Notes: a model not told the origin generated them from the sequence alone. DNA of 64,000 nucleotides from Dyella marensis (GCF_900112865.1 NZ_FONH01000003.1:266005-330004); one strand, 5' to 3'. Counted from the first letter of the stretch, positions 1 through 9,353 are shown. Numbers and translations: made by a program.

Positions 1-1207
1 TGAGCGTGTTGCCATCCCAGGTGGCGATGGTCTGGGCATCGCCAGTGGCGAGCTCGCGGTCGCCGAGCCTGTGCAGGTACTTGTAGGCGAAGTACGCGGG
101 CTTGCGGATGCCCTGCGGATTGAGCAGCCCGAAGCCGCCCTGGAACGGCGCAGTGGGCGGGCCCGGTTCCTCGAACAGATCGCTGAAGGTCCAGTAGCTC
201 ATGCCCTGCGCGAGGCCATCCACCGCCTTGAGCTTGCTCAGGATGTAGGCCGCGCTCAGGTAGGCATCGTGCACCGCGTCGCGCGGCGTGTAGCTGGTGC
301 TCCATTCGGTGAAATACAGCGGCAGGCCGGGGCGCGCGGAAGCCTGGATCTGCTGCCGCACGCGGCGCACGTCGCCGACGATGGCATCGGGCGAGGGCGA
401 GAGCTTGGTGTCTTCCTTGCCTTGCTCGTCGAGAAAGCCGCCGTCGACGCCATAGGTGTGCGTGGCGATGAAGTCGAGCGGCACATCGTCTTTCGCCGCG
501 TGGGCGATGAATTCTGGCACCCATGCTGCACCGGCCGTCGCCGGACCGCCCACCCGCAATTGCGGGTCGACGCGCTTGAGCGCACGGGCGGTGGCGTCGT
601 ACAGGGCGAAGTAGGCGGCCTGGTCCGCGCCTTCCCAGAAGCCGGCCAGGTTGGGCTCGTTCCAGACCTCGAAATACCAGCGGCGGATTTCCTCGCGGCC
701 ATAGCGCTGTTCGAGGTGGCGCGCGAAAGTGTCGATCAGCGCGGTCCACTTCGCCAGGTCCGGATGCGAGGTGTTGCCCTTCCAGTAGAAGATGTGCTGG
801 TCGGACGTCTTCATCGCCTCGGGCGTGAAGCCCAGTTCGACGAAGGGGCGGATGCCCATCGCCAACAGGCGGTCGTACAGCGTGTCGATCTTGGTCCAGT
901 CGTAGTTCGGCTTGCCCCCATCTTCGCGATAGGTGCCGAGCACGTCGTGGAAGATGGCGTGGAAGCGGATGTAGCGGAAACCCAACTCGTCACGGACTGT
1001 CTTGAGCTGGGCGAGGCTGTCGTCACGCAACAACGTGCCGGGGTAGTCCGAGCCGATGGAAAAGGTTTCGAAGCCGCTGCGCGGCGTGGTCGGTCCGGCG
1101 ACGTCGATGGAGATCGGGCGGATCGGCGTTTGCGCGTGGACTGCGCCCTGGAACATCAGCAGCAGCGCCATCGCGCGCACGGCACCACGTTTTCCCCATC
1201 CGTTCAC
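1..1207 (-). CDS. GH39 beta-xylosidase-like glycoside hydrolase (3' end cut by window)
   Basis: Secreted glycoside hydrolase of family 39, expected to remove xylose from the non-reducing end of xylo-oligosaccharides. I chose a GTG start preceded by GGAGAGG; an in-frame ATG lies at 1222. The N-terminus has basic residues (WGKR), a hydrophobic stretch and AHAQ-like cleavage, so export is likely. The acid/base Glu of WNEPN is about residue 184 and the nucleophile Glu of FTEWS about residue 301. This 117-residue spacing is, from memory, the one in characterised GH39 xylosidases. About 402 codons are visible and the C-terminal end lies outside the window. Substrate is inferred from the family; a related GH39 specificity is possible. 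Confidence 0.85.
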   Translation of the reverse strand, partial: MNGWGKRGAVRAMALLLMFQGAVHAQTPIRPISIDVAGPTTPRSGFETFSIGSDYPGTLLRDDSLAQLKTVRDELGFRYIRFHAIFHDVLGTYREDGGKPNYDWTKIDTLYDRLLAMGIRPFVELGFTPEAMKTSDQHIFYWKGNTSHPDLAKWTALIDTFARHLEQRYGREEIRRWYFEVWNEPNLAGFWEGADQAAYFALYDATARALKRVDPQLRVGGPATAGAAWVPEFIAHAAKDDVPLDFIATHTYGVDGGFLDEQGKEDTKLSPSPDAIVGDVRRVRQQIQASARPGLPLYFTEWSTSYTPRDAVHDAYLSAAYILSKLKAVDGLAQGMSYWTFSDLFEEPGPPTAPFQGGFGLLNPQGIRKPAYFAYKYLHRLGDRELATGDAQTIATWDGNTL

Positions 1208-1463
1208 CAGCCCTCTCCCCATCCGGTATCGCGTCGCCGGATCGTATCGGCGCACATCGAGGATGCGGGGAAAAGCGCGGCGCGGCTGATGCAAAACGTA
1301 AGCCGGCACGGCGGATATCGCAAAGCCGCACACGGCCGGCGAGAGACCGCTGCCGGCGATGCCGCGGCGCGGCATATGTCACGCCGTGCGTGACGAGGCC
1401 ACCAGCCGCACAGCCCGCTTTGCTACGCTCCCGCCCACGAATCCGGCGAGGGGATGCAGGGGC

Positions 1464-3233
1464 ATGGCGGTGGAACACCAAGGGGTGGCGTTGCTGCCGG
1501 TCATTACGTTGCTGGCGGCCGGTGTCATCGCGGCGCCGCTGTTCAAGCGGCTGGGCCTGGGCGCGGTGCTGGGTTACCTGGCCGGCGGGCTGGCGATCGG
1601 GCCGTTCGGGCTGAAGGTCTTCACCGACCCAGGCGCCATCCTGCAGGTGGCCGAGCTGGGCGTGGTGATGTTCCTGTTCCTGATCGGGCTGGAAATGCAT
1701 CCTTCGCGGCTATGGAGCCTGCGCCGGCAGATCTTCGGCCTGGGCTTGGCGCAGGTTGCCGTCTGCGCGGTCGCGCTCACCTTGGTTGGCGTCCTGACCG
1801 GCTACCCGGTGGCGCCTTCGTTCGTGGCCGGCGCCGGCTTCGTGCTGACTTCCACCGCGATCGTGATGCAACTGCTGGAGGAGCGCCGCGAAGTGAACGA
1901 GCCCAGCGGCCAGCGCATCGTCTGCGTGCTGCTGCTGGAAGACCTGATGATCGTGCCGCTGCTGGCGGCGGTGGCATTCCTGGCGCCGATCGCGCCGGGC
2001 AGTCCGCTGGCGCATCGCGGCATCGACTGGAGTGCGATCGGCATCGGCGCGGGCTCGATCGTCGGCCTGCTGCTGGCCGGTCGCTATCTGCTCAATCCGT
2101 TCTTCGGCCTGCTGGCGAATGCCCGCGCACGCGAGGTGATGACCGGTGCCGCCTTGCTGGTGGTGCTGGGCTCGGCTTATGCGATGCAGCTGGGCGGCCT
2201 GTCGATGGCGATGGGCGCGTTCGTGGCGGGCGTGTTGCTGTCCGAGTCCTCGTACCGGCATCAGCTGGAAGCGGACGTGGAGCCGTTCCGCGGCATCCTG
2301 CTGGGACTGTTCTTCATCGCGGTGGGCATGTCGCTGGACCTGCGCGTGGTGGCGGCGAGCTGGCGGATCATCCTGTTCTACGTGTTCCTCTACATGGTTG
2401 CCAAGGCGCTGGTGATCTACGCGGTGGCGCGGCTGTTCCGCTCTTCGCATCGCGAGGCGACGGATCGCGCGGTGTTCATGGCGCAGGGCGGCGAGTTCGC
2501 CTTCGTGCTGTACGCCGCGGCGTCAGCCGCGGGCATCATCGACGCCGAGCAGAATGCGCAGCTGACGGCGATCATCATTCTTTCCATGGTGCTGACGCCG
2601 CTCGCGATCGCCGCGATGAACGCGATTCGCACGCGCCTTCGCCCATCCACCGAGGGCTATGAGCGGCCCGACGGGTTGAACGGCGCGGCCCTGGTGATCG
2701 GCTTCGGCCGGGTGGGGCAGATCGCCAGCCAGTTCCTGTTCGAACGCGGCTACGAGATCTCGATCATCGACACCGACGTGGAGATGATCGACACCGCGCG
2801 CAGCCTGGATTTCAAGGTGTATTACGGCGACGGCACGCGCCTGGACATCCTCGAGGCGGCCGGCGCGGGACGTGCGGGCGTGGTGCTGGTGTGCGTGGAC
2901 AAGGCCGAGGAAGGCACGCGCATCACCGAGCTGGTCAAGGCCGAGTTTCCACTGGTGCCGGTGCTGGTGCGCGCGGTCGACCGCCGCCACAGCATCGACC
3001 TGATCAAGGCCGGCGCGGACCTGGAGGTGCGCGAGACCTTCGAGTCGGCATTCCTGCTGGGCCAGGCCGCGCTGACCAGGCTGGGCGTGGACCGCGCGGA
3101 GATCGACGAGATCGCCCAGCGCCTGCGCGAACGCGACCGCGAGCGGTTGCAGATGGAGATCACGGGCGGCATGTTCGCGGGTCGCGCCTTGTTCAGCGGC
3201 AAGCGCAAGGCGGCGGATAACGGCGAGAGCTGA
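1464..3233 (+). CDS. Monovalent cation:proton antiporter, Kef type (CPA2)
   Basis: Inner-membrane K+/H+ (or Na+/H+) antiporter. Residues 1-380 form a hydrophobic exchanger domain with about 12 membrane segments. Residues 405-525 form a TrkA-N/RCK domain beginning with the Rossmann motif GFGRVGQ and followed by DTD, which would bind NAD(H). The 589-residue length matches KefB/KefC proteins. I start at MAVEHQG, just before the first membrane segment and behind AGGGGC; the reading frame stays open upstream to 1359 without coding character. No KefF/KefG accessory gene is adjacent, so glutathione gating is uncertain. Confidence 0.9.
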   Translation: MAVEHQGVALLPVITLLAAGVIAAPLFKRLGLGAVLGYLAGGLAIGPFGLKVFTDPGAILQVAELGVVMFLFLIGLEMHPSRLWSLRRQIFGLGLAQVAVCAVALTLVGVLTGYPVAPSFVAGAGFVLTSTAIVMQLLEERREVNEPSGQRIVCVLLLEDLMIVPLLAAVAFLAPIAPGSPLAHRGIDWSAIGIGAGSIVGLLLAGRYLLNPFFGLLANARAREVMTGAALLVVLGSAYAMQLGGLSMAMGAFVAGVLLSESSYRHQLEADVEPFRGILLGLFFIAVGMSLDLRVVAASWRIILFYVFLYMVAKALVIYAVARLFRSSHREATDRAVFMAQGGEFAFVLYAAASAAGIIDAEQNAQLTAIIILSMVLTPLAIAAMNAIRTRLRPSTEGYERPDGLNGAALVIGFGRVGQIASQFLFERGYEISIIDTDVEMIDTARSLDFKVYYGDGTRLDILEAAGAGRAGVVLVCVDKAEEGTRITELVKAEFPLVPVLVRAVDRRHSIDLIKAGADLEVRETFESAFLLGQAALTRLGVDRAEIDEIAQRLRERDRERLQMEITGGMFAGRALFSGKRKAADNGES

Positions 3234-3356
3234 GCGCTGCGACGGGTAATGAGCGGGGCGGAACAGAACCTGCCGATCGCCTGATGTTCGCGTTCGTGTG
3301 GCCGCTTGCTAAGCTCGCGGCGATCGCGCGCTTGGCGGGCGAACCGGGGGCAGTCA

Positions 3357-4454
3357 ATGAAAGGGAACCGTTCGGCATGCGGTTGGCATAGGCAACTGGC
3401 GTGGTTCATGCGCCATGGCGTCATCGCCATCGCTGTACTCGGTGCGATGCCTGCATTGGCACAGGATGCAGATCGGGACGCTTTCGTAACGCGTGGGGCC
3501 CTGGCTGGCGATCAGCTATGGCTGCGCAACGACCAGGGCGAGCTCTCCACCATTCGCGTGAACGGCAAGGAGCGAGTGTCGCGGCCGATCGCACAGCCGG
3601 TGGCCGATATCTGTGCCTTCGACGGAGCAGCGCTGGCGGTATCCGTGGAAGACGATGGCACCTGGGTGGTGTTCCGTCCGGAACATGCGGAACAAGAGCG
3701 TGTGTCGATCAAGCCGGTGGCGCCCAACGGCGGTCCCATTCTGGATTGCCGGAGTGGCGTCATATCGATCGTCGGCTCCCAGCAGCTTGCCACGCTCGAT
3801 CGTTTCGGCGCGGGAGCCGTGCCGCACACGGTCAAGTTGAGCAAGCCGATCGGTCGCGGCATCAGCACGGCTGTTTATGGCGATGCGGGACATCTGTATG
3901 TCGGCACCGGGAATGGCGAGTTCGGTGGCGGTCTCTGGGTTGTCGATCGGTTTACGGGTGTCGTGACGGGCGGCGATGGCGAAGACGACCTGATGCGGGG
4001 CTGCGATGAAGCTGCAGGCGAACTCGGTTGCTCATCAATCAATGATTTCGCGGCCATTCCGTGGAAACCCGGCTGCGTAGCGGTGGCCATCGGCCTGCAG
4101 CACATGATGAGCAGCGGGGCGCTGGTCGAACTGTGCGGCAGCTCGTTTCGCCAGCTGTATCGATCCCCGTATACCTCCGGCTGGATGCGCAGCGTCCTGC
4201 AAGGCAGGCGCTCTCCGGAAACAGTGCCGTTCTATGGTCTGCTTGCCAAGCCGGGGAGCCTGCTGGTGGCAGGTCTCGATCGTCTTTATGAGATCGGCCC
4301 GAAGGGTTTGATGAGCACGGACGAATATCCAGAGTTCACCAGCATCGGTGGCGTGGACGTCAGTTTCGGGCGCCCCGACGTGATCCTGGTCCGTACCGCC
4401 GTCAGCCAGCACAAGGCCTTGAGCAGCGAGACGCCATTGATGGTGCCGCGCTGA
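3357..4454 (+). CDS. Secreted protein of unknown function, possible beta-propeller
   Basis: 365-residue protein I cannot assign. The start MKGNRSACGW follows CCGGGGG. A hydrophobic stretch ending at ALAQD looks like a signal peptide (a second possible start is MRHG at 3408). The mature part contains repeated blocks of 40-50 residues with beta-rich patterns (DGAALAVSVEDDG, GDAGHLYVG), which suggests a propeller, but no family motif is clear. Base composition is visibly less GC-rich in third positions than the neighbours. It converges on the next gene with 43 bp between. Confidence 0.7.
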   Translation: MKGNRSACGWHRQLAWFMRHGVIAIAVLGAMPALAQDADRDAFVTRGALAGDQLWLRNDQGELSTIRVNGKERVSRPIAQPVADICAFDGAALAVSVEDDGTWVVFRPEHAEQERVSIKPVAPNGGPILDCRSGVISIVGSQQLATLDRFGAGAVPHTVKLSKPIGRGISTAVYGDAGHLYVGTGNGEFGGGLWVVDRFTGVVTGGDGEDDLMRGCDEAAGELGCSSINDFAAIPWKPGCVAVAIGLQHMMSSGALVELCGSSFRQLYRSPYTSGWMRSVLQGRRSPETVPFYGLLAKPGSLLVAGLDRLYEIGPKGLMSTDEYPEFTSIGGVDVSFGRPDVILVRTAVSQHKALSSETPLMVPR

Positions 4455-4462
4455 GGAAGACG

Positions 4463-4488
4463 CCGGACGCCACGCCAGTGGCGCCCGG
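4463..4488. terminator. Hairpin between convergent genes
   Basis: CCGG and CGCCAC on the left pair with GTGGCG and CCGG on the right around a GCCA loop, in the 43-bp gap between two convergent stop codons. There is no T run on either side, so it is a weak candidate bidirectional terminator. Confidence 0.4.
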
Positions 4489-4497
4489 CCAACGCGA

Positions 4498-5229
4498 TCA
4501 TTGCACCGTCAGGAAGTAAGTCAGCGTCCTGGTCATGCCATTCATGTCCGTCATGCGGCTCACCAGCGTGTGCTGCCCCGGCCGCAGCGGACGGAACATC
4601 AGGTAGTAGCCGTAATTGATCGCCGGTTGCCAACCGGTGGTGATGCATGGGTCGAAGGTGGTCTGCAGGCTGGGGTCGCCCTTGAGGGAGTACAGGTTCT
4701 CCGAGGTGTAGAGGTAGTCGTCGACGCCGTGGACGGGACGGCCGTCGAGCGAGACCTGCATGTTGCCCATCATCGGGTAGGTCTTCGCGTCGGCCACCAG
4801 GAAGTCGTACAGCGACTGGCCCGGCTTCGGCCCGAAGTTCGGATCCGGGCAGGGATAGGTGTCGCTGACGAAGCCGAGCATCAGCAGCAGCGCCTTGCCG
4901 TGCGCCACCGTGCAGGCGCGGGCTACATCGCCGGCCATCATCATCGGCATGGCGGCCGGTGCCAGGTTCCACACCGGGCCATCCTGCCCTACCGCGCAGG
5001 ACGCACCGGTGCTGTCGAACAGCGGATTGCTGGCGAAGGGCTGGGCGTACAGCCATTGCATGGAGCGATCGGCCCAGCCGTAGATGCTCTTGCCGAAGGG
5101 GCGCGCATCCTTGGGATACAGCAGGGGATTGGGTCCGTAGCCGAGCAGGTCGTTGCCCGGCGGCTCGGCTGCCTGCGCGGCGGAAAGAGTGGCGCAGGCG
5201 AACAGCAGGCCACAGAACGTCTTGTGCAT
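4498..5229 (-). CDS. Secreted hypothetical protein with GQDGPVW motif
   Basis: 243-residue exported protein. The ATG follows AAGGAG at good spacing, and the first 20 residues end in AQAAE, a typical signal peptidase site. The body holds SCAVGQDGPVWNL and RACTVAHGKALLL. These resemble an uncharacterised secreted family (consensus roughly GQ-GPVWFLAG ... R-CTVP-GKALF-P) seen in many proteobacteria. Cysteines in the two motifs could form a disulphide. It is divergent from the AraC regulator across 252 bp, so that regulator may control it; this is inference. Function unknown. Confidence 0.75.
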   Translation of the reverse strand: MHKTFCGLLFACATLSAAQAAEPPGNDLLGYGPNPLLYPKDARPFGKSIYGWADRSMQWLYAQPFASNPLFDSTGASCAVGQDGPVWNLAPAAMPMMMAGDVARACTVAHGKALLLMLGFVSDTYPCPDPNFGPKPGQSLYDFLVADAKTYPMMGNMQVSLDGRPVHGVDDYLYTSENLYSLKGDPSLQTTFDPCITTGWQPAINYGYYLMFRPLRPGQHTLVSRMTDMNGMTRTLTYFLTVQ

Positions 5230-5481
5230 AACGCTCTCCTTGTGGGGTGGATTGGGGACGGTGGACTTCCGCCAGTACAGCTTGTGCGTGTGCACGTGAG
5301 AGCGCTTCCAGAAACCTGCCCGGTTGCGTTCGGCCACCGGGCGGGTTGTGCGGCGCAACCGCACAGCCTGGCGTGCCGCGCTGTGGCGTGCTTCCGGAAA
5401 CGTGCTTTCGTGCGCTGGCCCGGTTCGCCCCGTCCGGACGGGCGTATGATCGGCTGCGGATGCCGGCGGGGGCGTAGGCGA

Positions 5482-6339
5482 ATGTCCATCGTGCAGACGG
5501 TGTTGAGTTCATCGCACTTCAAGGTGATGACCCAGGATTGCAGCTATCCGCGCGTGAACTGCGGTCACGGCGGGGGCGAGCCTGGGCGCTTCCTGCTCAC
5601 GCGGCGTGGCGCGTTCTCGATCCAGGTCGGCAGCCGGCACTGCCTGGCGCGGCCCGGGCAGGCGGTATTCCTGGGCCGCGACGTGGAGTACCGCGTGACG
5701 CACCCGGACCATCGCGGTTGCGCCTGCTGCACCGATGTGTGGCTGGACGAAGCGTGGCTGGATGCGCTGGGACTGGAGCGCGCCGATGCTCCCGCCTGCC
5801 TGGATGTCCAGCACGATCTGCACCTGCAGCAGGCGCATGTGGAGATGCTGCAGGGCATGCGGCGCGAGCCGGATGTGCTGGAGGCCGAGGAGGCCATGCT
5901 GGCCGTGCTCGACGGGTTGATGCATGGCGGCGAGCCGCCGCGCGCGACGAGTGGCGGCATCACCCGCCAGGTGTGGCGGGTGCAGGAGGCGATCGTTGCC
6001 AATCCCGGCGACAACCTCGGCATCGACGAACTGGCGCGGATCGCCGGTTGCTCGTCTTTCCATCTGTGCCGGATCTTCCGCCAGGGCACGGGGCAATCCT
6101 TGCGTCAGTTCCGCCTGCAGCAGCGGCTGGGTACGGCGCTGGGGCGGCTGGGCGAGGGCGAGGAAGATCTCGCGGCGCTGGCCTGCGATCTGGGCTTCAG
6201 CAGCCATAGCCATATGACGGATGCGTTCCGGCAGACGCTTGGCGCCACCCCGAGCGAGTTGCGCGAGACATTGCGGCGAAGCGAGTTGGCGACGCTGAGG
6301 GCGCGGTTGCTGGCGACGCCGGGTCAGCGCCTGCACTGA
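5482..6339 (+). CDS. AraC family transcriptional regulator
   Basis: 285-residue DNA-binding regulator. The N-terminal 150 residues form a small cupin-like sensing domain with several cysteines (C20, C27, C80, C82, C83). Two helix-turn-helix units follow at about 183-202 (IDELARIAGCSSFHLCRIFR) and 231-252, with the family signature DLGFSSHSHMTDAFR and ATPSEL. I start at MSIVQT and ignore the long open frame upstream, which overlaps the divergent gene. The likely target is the divergent secreted protein or itself. The effector is unknown. Confidence 0.9.
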   Translation: MSIVQTVLSSSHFKVMTQDCSYPRVNCGHGGGEPGRFLLTRRGAFSIQVGSRHCLARPGQAVFLGRDVEYRVTHPDHRGCACCTDVWLDEAWLDALGLERADAPACLDVQHDLHLQQAHVEMLQGMRREPDVLEAEEAMLAVLDGLMHGGEPPRATSGGITRQVWRVQEAIVANPGDNLGIDELARIAGCSSFHLCRIFRQGTGQSLRQFRLQQRLGTALGRLGEGEEDLAALACDLGFSSHSHMTDAFRQTLGATPSELRETLRRSELATLRARLLATPGQRLH

Positions 6340-6402
6340 GGTGCCGGTTCCGGGGCGCGGCGCGGCTTGCGGTAAGCTCCCCGGTTCCAGGGGAGATGGG
6401 TT

Positions 6403-7566
6403 ATGGATGGCCGGGGAAACGCATTGCGCCTGTTGTTGATCGCGGGGAACTGGCTGGCGCGTGCGCTGCAGACCTTGCTGGTCTTGGCCAGTTGCATGGT
6501 CTGCATCGCCTACGGGTTTGCGCTGTTTGGCGATGGCTCGTTTGGCTGGGCCTTATTGCTCTGGACCACGCTGCAGTACCCGGCGATCGTCATTCACGAG
6601 CTTGGCCATTGCGCAGGCGCGCGCCTCGGCGGCATGCGCGTGCACACGGTGCAGATCTCGGCGTTCGAATTCAATCCGCTGCGGCGTGGATTCCGCTGGC
6701 GCTGGCGTCCGCTTCCCAGAAAAGCCGGGATCGGCGGTTACGTCATCGCCTATGTGGACCCGGCCACGCCACCGCGGCGAGCGAGAGTGCTGATGACCGC
6801 GAGTGGTCCGGCGCTGAACCTGGTGTTCGCGGCGATCTTGTTCGGCCTGGGCGAGCTGTTGCGGCCACGTGCCTTGGGCTGGCTTTGCCTGATGTTCGCC
6901 GTCATCAACGCCATGATGGGACTGGTCAACCTGGTGCCGCATCTGGGGCATCTGGCAAACGATGGCCTCCAGCTCTGGCAGCTGTGGAGAGCCGGGCCTG
7001 ACTATGTAGAACCGCCGCATGCGCGCCTGGCTGGCGCGAGCATGGCCGGCTGTACCGCCGATCGCCTGCCCGAGGAGGATCTCGCGGCGATGGAGGCCGA
7101 CGGTCCGGTGATGCGGCTTTTCGCCTTGTGGTATCGGCTGAAGGGCGATCAGAACCGCGGCGAATGGATGCGGGCGGTGGCGAGGCAGCAGGCGATGGAC
7201 GAGGCAGTGGCGGAGATCGATCCTCGCCTGCTCGCTCCATGGAACGATCTGCTGGCGCTGTTGCGCGCGGAGCTTGCCTTCAGTCGCGCGCTGGCATCGA
7301 ACGATGCCACTGCCCTCGGCCAGGACCTGCTGCCGCCCAGACTGGCCTGGTACATGCCGCATTTCCAGGCTCGTTGCCTGGCCTTGCAGGCTGCGCTGAA
7401 CGGCGAACGGGAAGCATGCGAGCACTGGCTCGACGCCTGCCGCAGGGAGGCCGGGCAATCCAAGGATGCCGCGGTTCCGTTGAGCGAAGCCATGCTCGGC
7501 GGTCAGGTGCGGGCGTTGCTCGATCGTGTAAGGCCCGCCGTCAGCGCGGAACCCACGCTCGCTTAG
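6403..7566 (+). CDS. M50-like (site-2 protease type) membrane metalloprotease homologue
   Basis: 387-residue inner-membrane protein. H65-E66-L-G-H69 is the zinc-binding HExxH, placed in a hydrophobic helix as in site-2 proteases. Further on, SGPALNL (about 134-140) and NLVPHLGHLANDG (176-188, Asp187) match the usual second metal-site motif N-x-x-P-...-D-G. About four membrane segments lie in residues 1-190. The C-terminal 190 residues are soluble, Cys/Arg-rich and of unknown fold. Typical S2P members have a PDZ domain, which I do not see. It overlaps the convergent gene by a shared TTA/TAG stop. Proteolytic role is inferred from the motifs only. Confidence 0.75.
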   Translation: MDGRGNALRLLLIAGNWLARALQTLLVLASCMVCIAYGFALFGDGSFGWALLLWTTLQYPAIVIHELGHCAGARLGGMRVHTVQISAFEFNPLRRGFRWRWRPLPRKAGIGGYVIAYVDPATPPRRARVLMTASGPALNLVFAAILFGLGELLRPRALGWLCLMFAVINAMMGLVNLVPHLGHLANDGLQLWQLWRAGPDYVEPPHARLAGASMAGCTADRLPEEDLAAMEADGPVMRLFALWYRLKGDQNRGEWMRAVARQQAMDEAVAEIDPRLLAPWNDLLALLRAELAFSRALASNDATALGQDLLPPRLAWYMPHFQARCLALQAALNGEREACEHWLDACRREAGQSKDAAVPLSEAMLGGQVRALLDRVRPAVSAEPTLA

Positions 7567-8645
7567 CGTGCGGCCGTCGCGCGCCTGGACGCATTGACCC
7601 AATTGACCTCCCAGGTCTTGCCGCCGTCCGCGGAGAACGCCTGCTCGTCGCTGTTCGAACCCTTGGCCAGATGGAGAAACGAAAACCGCGCCAGGATCGC
7701 CTTGCCGTGGTAACTCTCCTGGTCGTAGAAATCGCCGCGCCCGTCGGCGAAGGCGCCGATCATCGGCGTGCCGAACACGCCGCTGTCGCTGCTGACGAAG
7801 TCCAGGCTCCATTGCCGGGACTTCGGATTGAACAGGCGCAGCGACAGGAATTGCAGATGGCCGGACGGTCCCTTGGTGTCGATCTCGGCGAGGTTGGCGC
7901 GGCCGTTCCACAGCTTGCGCACCTGCACGCTGCCGTCGAGCGCCGTCCATCCGGACTGGCCGGAGAGCGGATGCTCCATGCGCGACATGTGGATATCCCA
8001 GCTGCCCAGTTGCCAATCGAAATCGTGTTGCCCCGGCTCGTTGCCGACGGGCTTGAAGGCGGTCACCGCTTCGCCGGGTTTGACGCGGGTGAGGTCGGCG
8101 ATGAAGTTGGCTTCCCAGGTCTTGCCGCCGTCGTCCGAGTAGTCCTGCTCGTAGCTGTGCGCATCGGGCGAGGTGACCGTCCAGATGCCGCGCAGCAGGA
8201 CGGCGCGCCCCTCATGCAGCTCCTGGCTGTAGAACTCGCCGCGGTTGCGTTCGAAGCGGCCGACCGAGGGCGTTTCCAGCCTGCCTTCGTCGCTGTCGGC
8301 GAAGTACTGGCGCCACTGATGCGCGGCGGGGTCGTAGAGGAACACGGTCATCCCTTCGAAGCGGCCATCGGCGCCGTCCGCTTCGATCTCCTCGACCTGC
8401 GCCTTGCCGCCCCAGATCGGGTTCACCCGGACGGTGCCGCGCATTTCCGCCCATTCGGTGCTTCCGGACAACGGTTGCTTGAGCACGCGGATATGGGTGT
8501 GCCAGGTACCCAGGTTGAAGTCGAAATCGTGGCTGCCGTCGGTGGGCGCGGCGTGGACGGGCGGTTGGCGGTCGGCCCAGGTCGGGGCGGATGCGAGGCC
8601 CAGCGCGATGGCGGAGCAGAGCAGGAGCTTCATCGTCGCGTGCAT
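7563..8645 (-). CDS. Secreted two-domain HDFDF (DUF1579-like) protein
   Basis: 360-residue protein with a signal peptide ending near TWADRQ. It contains two tandem copies of one domain: the first opens with HDFDFNLGTWHTHI and the second with HDFDWQLGSWDIHM. Both close with D-GGKTWEAN/EVNW. The family resembles DUF1579, a ligand-binding fold without a known reaction. A one-domain relative lies at 15550-16119. The two genes share an upstream motif (8706-8746 and 16177-16217) at nearly the same distance from the start, which suggests common control. Function unknown. Confidence 0.8.
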   Translation of the reverse strand: MHATMKLLLCSAIALGLASAPTWADRQPPVHAAPTDGSHDFDFNLGTWHTHIRVLKQPLSGSTEWAEMRGTVRVNPIWGGKAQVEEIEADGADGRFEGMTVFLYDPAAHQWRQYFADSDEGRLETPSVGRFERNRGEFYSQELHEGRAVLLRGIWTVTSPDAHSYEQDYSDDGGKTWEANFIADLTRVKPGEAVTAFKPVGNEPGQHDFDWQLGSWDIHMSRMEHPLSGQSGWTALDGSVQVRKLWNGRANLAEIDTKGPSGHLQFLSLRLFNPKSRQWSLDFVSSDSGVFGTPMIGAFADGRGDFYDQESYHGKAILARFSFLHLAKGSNSDEQAFSADGGKTWEVNWVNASRRATAAR

Positions 8646-8705
8646 GGCGCAGCTCTCACAGGCGGGGAGATGCTGCGCAAGCTACGCGTGCCAATGGTTC
8701 GCTTA

Positions 8706-8746
8706 AATAGCCACTTTCGTTGGTTTTGGCATGACCACTTTGTGGG
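8706..8746 (-). promoter_or_regulatory. Conserved upstream motif, copy 1 (AAGTGG direct repeats)
   Basis: Read on the gene strand: CCCC, N4, AAGTGGTC, then a CCAAA-rich middle, then AAGTGGCTATT. The two AAGTGG half-sites are direct repeats about 25 bp apart. It lies 61 bp upstream of the start of the two-domain HDFDF gene. The same pattern lies 58 bp upstream of the paralogue at 16119. Direct repeats of this spacing fit AraC-type binding sites, but the regulator is not identified. Confidence 0.55.
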
Positions 8747-8761
8747 GCCGCGAGAGACAGC

Positions 8762-9259
8762 TCAGAACAGATCGGCCAGCAACTTGAACTCCCGATCCGG
8801 CGTTGCGCCGAGGAAACGTTCCGGATGGAAGTCGCCGCCGAATGCCACGTTGTAGGTGACTTCGGAATAGAACTGCCCGCTGTAGCTCACGTGCCGTCCA
8901 TTGATCATCAGCCGCGCGTACTCGCCAGGCGCAAGGCGGATCGCCTGCGGACGCGGCGCGCGAGGCGGCTTGCCCTCATGCGTGCCGGGCAGCAGCCCCA
9001 GCGCGAGCTGGCCATCGTCCAGCCACTGCAAGCGCAGGCTGCGTTCCAGTCGCGGAAGGGAAGGGGCCGTGCCCGATGCCAGGCGGTCGACGCGAAAGTC
9101 GTTCCACTCCGCGATGCGGAAATACTCGGCCTGGTAATGCGCATCCATCGCGGTCAATGGCATCGCGCGCGGCAGGGCGACGCGCTCGCTTGCACGCGGA
9201 GCGCCACGCGTGGCCTTGGTCCAGAGGATTTCGACGATCTGTACGGCAACCGGCGGCAT
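8762..9259 (-). CDS. Hypothetical protein
   Basis: 165-residue soluble protein that I do not recognise. It has no signal peptide or membrane segment. It is rich in charged and aromatic residues, with an even coding pattern over its whole length (for example FRIAEWNDFRVDRL and YNVAFGGDFHPERFLG near the C-terminus). The start is the first ATG of the open frame. It runs ahead of the HDFDF gene on the same strand, 116 bp away with the conserved motif between, so it is probably a separate unit. Confidence 0.65.
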   Translation of the reverse strand: MPPVAVQIVEILWTKATRGAPRASERVALPRAMPLTAMDAHYQAEYFRIAEWNDFRVDRLASGTAPSLPRLERSLRLQWLDDGQLALGLLPGTHEGKPPRAPRPQAIRLAPGEYARLMINGRHVSYSGQFYSEVTYNVAFGGDFHPERFLGATPDREFKLLADLF

Positions 9260-9353
9260 GGCGTGAGTCCTTTCGAGCCGCGCAAGCTTAACGGGTGCGG
9301 ATGGGGCTGGTGCAAACGGTTATTGTAGACAGTGCGTTGGAACAGGGGGACGT

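Noticed and set aside
71-1393. Long plus-strand open frame of 440 codons
   Set aside because: It is the antisense of the GH39 gene; the minus strand carries the family motifs and GC-rich third positions.
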